Under the pieces are notes generated by a model. The model made no database searches. It saw only the letters and a list, made by a program, of their open reading frames with translations, and was not told the origin of the DNA. From contig JBNGIO010005748.1 in assembly GCA_049999805.1 (NCBI GenBank), positions 1 through 50,800 on the forward strand: a stretch of DNA of 50,800 nucleotides, in the 5' to 3' direction. Below, piece after piece: positions 44,913-50,800 of the stretch (its first letter is position 1; every line of letters starts with the position of its first letter). The stretch comes from Folioceros fuciformis (taxonomy: Eukaryota; Anthocerotophyta; Anthocerotopsida; Anthocerotales). The position numbers were made by a program, and so were the translations under genes.

Positions 44913-45184
44913 TCTCCTAGAATTAAACAATGTATGCACTAAGAATATTATATAATTTTATCTATAAAATTATTTATTTTAAATTCTTTCTCTTAGGATG
45001 AGCCCTTTTTCCATAGGGAAAGGGAAAATGGTTTGGAAATCAAAATCAACTGGTACTGAGGGAGAAAAAAGAAAGACTACTCGATTTTCGAGAGTATCCT
45101 TGGATGGCCTTCCCAGGTGCCTTCGCACATACATTAATGTACATACTTTTGCGCACAGAGAATAAGGAGCGTTTTCAGCTTGAC

Positions 45185-45722
45185 TCATTCAACACTGAGT
45201 GCCTTGAAGTACTTGCGATCCACTAAGAAGGAGCCCACAGCAAATCGCACTGCCCACACATCCTTCGGTCTCCTGTCAATTATCCTTCAACACCCGGCAC
45301 AAATTTTCATCGTCACACTTCAGTTGCACGCAGCGGGTTGGCAGACGGGGGAAGCAGGGTAGTGAGACCAACCTCCCAGCATCTCCCGGTTTGATCAGTC
45401 CCTTATTCACCCGCATCATGGGCATGGGTTCTGCGGTCTTCAACATCGGAGGCTGCTCCACAATCACAATGGGGCTCCCGACCTTCAAGTTCTCATCGCC
45501 CTGCTGAGCCCTAGCAAAGCCTGTCGTCCCAGTCACAGACTGGCCAGGCCACCAGTGACACTCCGAGCGTCGCCTGAGGGCTCTCAGGCTCGCCTCTGAT
45601 CCCCGCACCTCTTTCCCGATTCTGAAGCCTGGCCTTGACAATACCGCCGAATCCGTACAGCTAAATCCACGTCGTGATGACAGGGAACAAGATGCAGCAT
45701 ACGTGCACATGACCATAGACAT
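45185..45722 (-). CDS. DUF3148-type small plastid protein
   Basis: Two exons, 45722-45373 and 45272-45185, join in phase to 145 residues. The start is the ATG of MSMVMCTYAASCSL; the GTG farther upstream is not used. The first 70 or so residues are Ser/Arg-rich and acid-poor, like a chloroplast transit peptide. The conserved core is GSPIVIVEQPPMLKTAEPMP, then MMRVNKGLIKPGDAGR, spliced directly to RPKDVWAVRFAVGSFLVD and RKYF. I remember this core as DUF3148, found in cyanobacteria and plastid-bearing plants. Its function is unknown to me. The splice restores the conserved GR-(R/K)PKDVW junction, which supports the model. It is divergently paired with the histone deacetylase gene. Confidence 0.82.
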
Positions 45723-45925
45723 TTTGAGCTGGAAGGACTCAGCTAAGCTTGTACCCACAGTTGCTGTGACCTAGCGGTTTGGAAAGTGGACGTACATATG
45801 TACCAGGGACTGTGCGAGATTGATTAGGTCTAGTGGGCGAGCGAGTTGAGTGCAGCTCCAGGATCTCTAAGGGAAGTCCTTGCTGGAATGTAGCCAAACG
45901 TTGGATTGATTCCTGGTTGCGAATC
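45723..45925. promoter_or_regulatory. Divergent promoter between DUF3148 and HDA9-type genes
   Basis: Only 203 bases lie between the two opposing start codons, including both 5' leaders. No telo-box was found here, unlike the other two divergent gaps. Confidence 0.55.
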
Positions 45926-48890
45926 ATGCCGTCCAAGGATCGTGTTGCATACTTCTACGATGGTGAGCCTTCCTGCGTGGCGGAATTTCTCATGCTGTGC
46001 TACAGAGTTTGTATTCGTCCTGGGCATGGAGCTTGTGGGGAAGGATTGTCACTGCTCTCGCCTGTGCGAGCTGTTATGGTCTGAAATTACATCGTTGCGC
46101 AGGAGACATCGGTGGTATTTACTACGGCCCGAATCATCCGATGAAGCCACATCGATTGTGCATGACGCATCACCTTGTTCTCGCTTACGATCTCCATCTC
46201 AAGATGGAAATATATGTAAGTTGACTGTTATGCGAGCAGGATTCTAGCACTTCGGATGCCGCTTCCACTTTAAGTTAATCTCAAGTCTCTGTATCTCTTT
46301 CGGCAGAGGCCTCACAGAGCAGATCCCATGGAGTTAGCGCAATTTCATTCATCTGACTACGTGGAGTTTCTACATCGAATCACACCCGATCATGTCGATC
46401 GGTATGAAAAGGAGCTGCAGAAATGTATTCTTCCCACCTCGTCAGTTGTGGTAGAAGGACATTGCTCTGGAGGCTTGTTTTCTCCTTTTGAAATAAAAAT
46501 AAAAATCTGAAGATGGTTGTGTTCTTCGATGGATAGTTGCTGCTAGTCTTTGTTTCTGTTCTGTTTTTCTGTTTTACACGGGGTAGGACCATATTGTATT
46601 TTTGCAGATAATCTGGGGCCGGGACATGACAGTCCAGTATTTGACAACTTGTTTGAGTTTTGTCAAATGTATGCTGGTGGGACAATCGGTAGGTCCTGGT
46701 CTTGCTTGACCTCTTCACCGTGTAGGGAAATATTGTATGTTTGCAGATAATATGGGCGAGGATTGTCCAGTGTTTGACAACTTGTTTGAGTTTTGTCAGA
46801 TTTATGCTGGTGGGACAATCGGTATGTAGTGATATTGTTTGTACTGGGCATCATGTGACATATATCCTTGCTCTCACAGACAGCTAACTTCCTTTCTGCA
46901 GTGACGTAAGAGCAGTTAGTAATGTTCCCCTGCTCTATTGGTCAGATGCTGCTCGCAGGTTAAACAATCAGTCTTGTGATATTGCGATAAATTGGGCTGG
47001 TGGGCTGCATCACGCTAAGAAGTGCGAGGCATCTGGCTTCTGCTATGTCAATGATCTGGTGCTCGGAATCTTGGAGCTACTTAAGTATTTTGCACGGGTT
47101 CTATATATCGACATTGACATTCACCATGGGGATGGTGTTGAGGAAGCTTTCTATCTCACTGACAGGTATGTTGCTGTGGAGGAATCTCATGGCAGATTGG
47201 TCTCAGTTAGTTTCAGCACTGATTTTTGCCCTGGAATGTTAGCCAAGACCTGAGTTTAATTCTCATGCAAGTACTCGACCTCCTTGTCTCAGGGTAATGA
47301 CTGTCAGTTTTCACAAATACGGAGATTTCTTTTTCCCTGGTACTGGCGACGTGAAAGTAAGTCTAGCATACGGTTGCAGGGTTTTCGTTTTTCCATGCTA
47401 TGAGACGTAGCACTTTGACTGATCCAAAGATGTCCTCCAATAGTGGGTCTCTGATTGTCAGTTGTGCCTAACAGGACATTGGATCACAAGATGGGAAATA
47501 TTATGCAGTAAATGTGCCCTTGAAAGATGGCATTGATGACAAAGGCTTCAAGCAGATGTTTGAAGCAGTGAGTCAGTCTCCTCCTTGGGTCTTCTCTACA
47601 TAACTGTGGAATGGACTTCTCGCTTGTTTACTTTATGACACTTCCCTTCATCTTTTTGTCTGGTTGCAGCTGCCATTGGGTAGCTGTTCTTGAGGAAAGC
47701 AACTTTCGCCGACTCTATATTTTGAGATGCTGAATAAAGAATGGGCAACTGTCAGCGCAGGTAATTTCCAAGGTGGTTGAAATGTATCAACCGGGGGCCA
47801 TTGTTCTTCAGTGCGGGGCAGATTCACTAGCTGGGGACCGACTTGGTTGCTTCAATCTTTCTATAGACGGTACCTAAATCCGTTTTGTTTTCTTGCAGAT
47901 GAACTTCTGTAAGTCCATACCATCATTTCTTTTTACTATTTCTTATAGGCGAGCTGGTCAGTTGGAGTTGTTATGCCTTTGACTGTAGGTCATTCTGAAT
48001 GTGTGAAGTATGTGAAGAAGCTCAACATACCGCTGCTGGTGATTATGCTGATATCTGGCATTTCCTAATACTCCCCGTTATACCTAGTCCTTCTGTTGTT
48101 GTATCGCTTGCTATATTTCCTCAGAATATCTGGCATTGTTCTAGGTGACTGGAGGTGGAGGGTACACAAAGGAGAATGTCGCCCGCTGCTGGACAGTGGA
48201 GACAGGAGCGCTAGTTGATACACAGCTTTCAGACAGTAGGACCTCCTCACTCTGCAGGAGCTGAACTCTTTTGGAAAGTGCTCAGGAGGCCATACGTTCA
48301 CTAACCCGTTATCTCATGCAGACATCCCAGACAACGACTACCTGAAGTACTTCAAGCCTGACTACACGCTCAAAGTCAATCCCGGGAATCACATGGTGAA
48401 TTCTCTGTTTAGCCTGTTCTTTACGCTCAGTGCGTGCTTTTCTCAATGTTTTGTGTTTGTTGTGCAGGAGAACCTGAATAGCGTTAAGTACCTCAGTAGT
48501 ATCCAGAGGCAGGTCCTTGAGAATCTGAGGAGCCTAGCACATGCCCCGAGTGTGCAAATGCAGGAGGTTTTTCCCGCAACCTTGGCCGCTAGTTTTGCGA
48601 GGTATGAGTATTGTTCTTAAACTTTGCGTGATGGGTGCAGCTGCCTCCGGACACCTGGTTCCCAGAGTTTGACGAGGATGAGACTAACCCCGATGAGCGC
48701 ATCAACCGTAAGTTGCGGCGCATGTTCTTCATTCATAGTTTGAAGTGCTGTCGGTGAAAATTCTGTAATTTTTTTAACTGGGACAGTTATGTCTTTTGCA
48801 GAGCATGTTCAAGATAAGCATGTTCAACGGGACGACGAGTACTTCGATGGAGACAATGACAACGACCATGAAATGGAGGATGCTGGGTGA
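45926..48890 (+). CDS. HDA9: Class I (RPD3-type) histone deacetylase, HDA9 type
   Basis: Exons: 45926-45962, 46103-46215, 46307-46424, 46608-46688 (4a) or 46747-46821 (4b), 46946-47165, 47293-47356, 47475-47567, 47761-47869, 47989-48038, 48145-48235, 48322-48395, 48468-48566, 48641-48707 and 48802-48890. The protein is 432 residues with 4b or 434 with 4a. Numbered with 4b: His136/His137 (GGLHHAKK) are the charge-relay pair, Asp172, His174 and Asp261 ([26 protein letters not shown]) bind zinc, and Tyr300 (GGGGYT) is the transition-state tyrosine. All are present. The short tail [13 protein letters not shown] is typical of HDA9 rather than HDA6 or HDA19. It removes acetyl groups from histone lysines in the nucleus. 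Exon 4 is tandemly duplicated, each copy a multiple of three bases long with the same phase. All other introns are GT-AG. Confidence 0.95.
46590..46830 (+). repeat. Tandem duplication of exon 4 and part of its upstream intron
   Basis: Copy a (exon 46608-46688) and copy b (46747-46821) are separated by a 58-base intron. The preceding intron ends are also alike (GTAG-A--ATATTGTAT-TTTGCAG), so the duplicated unit is about 140 bases. The 3' two thirds of the exons are nearly identical, and the 5' ends differ (NLGPGHDSP against NMGEDCP). Confidence 0.92.
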
Positions 48891-50800
48891 TGAGAACGAA
48901 GTTTGTTTTGCTCTCACGAACGATTGAACTTGAGAATGTGAACGGTTCATCAGCATCTGCGTCGTGGGATGGGCAAATTCTTCCTTTTTCCTTTTTCCTG
49001 CCATGCATTCGAGCTTCTACGCGTTGTCACCTCGTCTTCATGTTTTAAGTAGAAGACGTCGTCAACGTTCAATGGAACCCTTGTATTCAACCTTGTGTTT
49101 CATCTACTTGGACTCTAATATTATCAAGTTTTCGTGTCCGACGTCCAGGGTAGAATCCATTTTAGGTCAGTGGAATGGCCTGTTGAGTAGCCTGGTCCTT
49201 GACTAACGGACAACCACACTCTGTTGGTTTCATCGTACTCTGTCGGTGTACGGATGTTTTCATCAGCCTCAAGTTCACTATGTGGCAAAACACTTGGGTT
49301 CAATGTCTTCGGTTGGACGTGTGGGAAGCCCAAACTCCTCCTGTTGTGACGTGTGTGGAGTTTGTTTGAGAAAATTGTGAAGCCTGTGGTGGACTATTTT
49401 TCAACTACAACAAATATGTGCATTTTCACACACGGCTCCTCAACTCGTTGCGAAGAAATGAGCGGCTGTGGCTCTCCGCTGTCAGGATGGTAAGTGCGGT
49501 TTTAAGTGTGACATCGAACGGCTGGCCAGCTGTGAGGATGATCAAGCGTTGCCACTGTTGGTAATGCTTGTAAGAGTGGATTAGCTGATTATCATCGAAA
49601 TCCAAAATAATTAAAAATATTTAATAATTAATATAATATAATTATACCATGCAAGGTGGTGTATTGTTGTACTTTGGAAGAAACCCGGTATCACTGCTCA
49701 TTCAGCTAAGTTTTTCTTTGGAGAAGTTTGTATAAGAATCAATAGTAGCAAGCTCAATCAAGTATGAGTAGCGATAAACAAAGGTCTAGGAAAACTAAGG
49801 TGTTAAAGTAGCTAGTCCTTGCACACACCAAAGGTCTAGGAAACGTAAGGTGTTAAAGTCGATAGTCCTTGCACACACCAAAGGTCTAGGGAAACTAACT
49901 TGTGTTAAGGTAGATAGGTCTTGCACACACCAAAATAGGGCTCAACCAAAGGAAAAAGCAAGCCCACACACCCACCAAGGAAGAAATAAGTGCTAAAGTA
50001 GTCAACTAAAGTAATTAACCACAAAATACACAAGATAGGGAAAATATAGATAGGAAAGATAGGATGAGGCCAAAGGAAAAAGCCAACTCACACATCCATC
50101 ATGGAACTAGCAAATACTTGAACCCTCCAAGAGAGTAAAACATATGCTTGCTAGTGTGCTCATGTCCCAAGTTGCAACTAGTGCAAGATGGCCAGCTCGT
50201 AGCTTCAACGAAGCCATTCCACATGTAGTAGTTAGGGAGGGTGGTGCATAGTATTTTGCTCAATACTGCATTGATATCAATCTAGCATGCATGGACTCTT
50301 CCAAAACCATTCTCAATACTTGAGTGGAAAGTATATTTAACATGGTATTTTGTTGCAATTCGAGGGCTTGGAGTTTGCTACCAAAAGTTTGTACATGAGA
50401 AATTGAAAACAATGAAAAAAGACTTTGATGCATAGCCTTGCATACTTTGAGAGTTAATAACCTTCTTAAATTCGCCACCTTCTTACCTCCTCTTCCCCCT
50501 TTCTTCCTCCACTCCTCATTCAAAAGAGCTTTAGAGTAGATCTTTAGCCAAAACAACAAAATTTCCTTATTAATTTCGGAAATTCGAGTACTAACTTATT
50601 TGCTATCAAGAAGCTTCAATCAACTACTTAGGTCATTGCCTTCAAAAGTTGTTGGTAGTAACCCACATGGGACATATTGAAAATGTGGTGACAAAAGGAA
50701 AGCGTTATGGGCATAGGAGCTTTGGAGACGTTAAGCACATATAAAAATCTTGAAGATAAGTTGACTTGAAAACCTTGGAACTAGGTAGGTATGTGAGACA
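48891..50800. other. AT-rich tail of the window, no gene recognised
   Basis: This starts with the 3' untranslated region of the histone deacetylase. From about 49590 the sequence is AT-rich. It contains a 50-base tandem repeat (49779-49935) and a pair of related blocks (CCAAAGGAAAAAGC-A-CCCACAC-like near 49945 and 50070). Short frames lack motifs. Confidence 0.5.
49779..49935. repeat. 50-base tandem repeat, three copies
   Basis: CAAAGGTCTAGG begins at 49779, 49829 and 49879, followed by a TTAAAG-TAG--AGTCCTTGCACACAC block. The third copy has a few extra bases. Confidence 0.9.

Larger units (their letters stand above)
40316..45184. other. AT-rich, repeat-rich stretch without a supported gene
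   Basis: About 4.9 kb with low gene content. It includes a TA microsatellite (40565-40602), a diverged direct duplication (about 40731-41240), a run of degenerate frames (41440-43330) that may be the remains of mobile elements but show no transposase or polymerase motif I can name, a tandem array of about 160-base units (43300-43800) and a satellite array (43831-44460). Confidence 0.55.

Overview
The window is nuclear DNA from a land plant. The coding regions are split by many short GT-AG introns (mostly about 60-150 bases), and there are several plastid-type or plant-specific proteins: a DYW-class PPR protein, a BZR/BES1 factor, Gnk2/DUF26 secreted proteins and a SnRK1 beta-gamma subunit. 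The very short introns, the loose BZR protein outside its DNA-binding domain and the PPR style suggest a seed-free plant, with a lycophyte such as Selaginella as my best guess. That is inference from gene style, not a species identification. There are three runs of N: 100, 400 and 10 bases.

Layout. 0.4-1.9 kb: a broken O-fucosyltransferase gene (+). 4.0-5.5 kb: a strictosidine-synthase-like beta-propeller gene (+), five exons. 6.4-8.6 kb: a BZR1/BES1 transcription factor (-), interrupted by a false-looking gap. 8.6-14.4 kb: a long gene-free stretch full of hexanucleotide microsatellites. 14.4-19.1 kb: a 13-exon gene for a plastid S1-domain RNA-binding protein (-), placed head to head with the 20S proteasome beta5 gene (19.5-21.0 kb, +). 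21.8-22.3 kb: a doubtful, frameshifted small membrane-protein gene (-). 22.3-24.2 kb: PPR-DYW editing factor (-). 25.6-26.3 kb: ribosomal protein eS25 (-). 26.5-29.4 kb: a protein with a SHI-like zinc finger (-). 30.2-31.5 kb: four small tandem-repeat arrays. 31.9-33.4 kb: an intronless SNF4/KIN-beta-gamma gene (-), head to head with a 19-exon DEAD-box helicase of the RH28/Drs1 type (33.7-37.8 kb, +). 38.0-45.1 kb: an AT-rich, repeat-rich island holding two convergent Gnk2-like secreted protein genes and a satellite array. 45.2-45.7 kb: a small DUF3148-type plastid protein (-), head to head with an HDA9-type histone deacetylase (45.9-48.9 kb, +). 48.9-50.8 kb: AT-rich sequence with short repeats.

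Most intact genes are housekeeping genes (proteolysis, translation, ribosome assembly, chromatin, plastid RNA work). They share no pathway, but three pairs are transcribed divergently from gaps of only 203-433 bases, two of which carry the AAACCCTAA telo-box common in plant growth genes. The most unusual signal is inside the histone deacetylase: one internal exon (exon 4) is tandemly duplicated, both copies are open and in the same phase, and they differ in a loop next to the substrate channel. This looks like a mutually exclusive exon pair. The second is the pair of Gnk2-like secreted proteins with a shared, non-canonical cysteine spacing.
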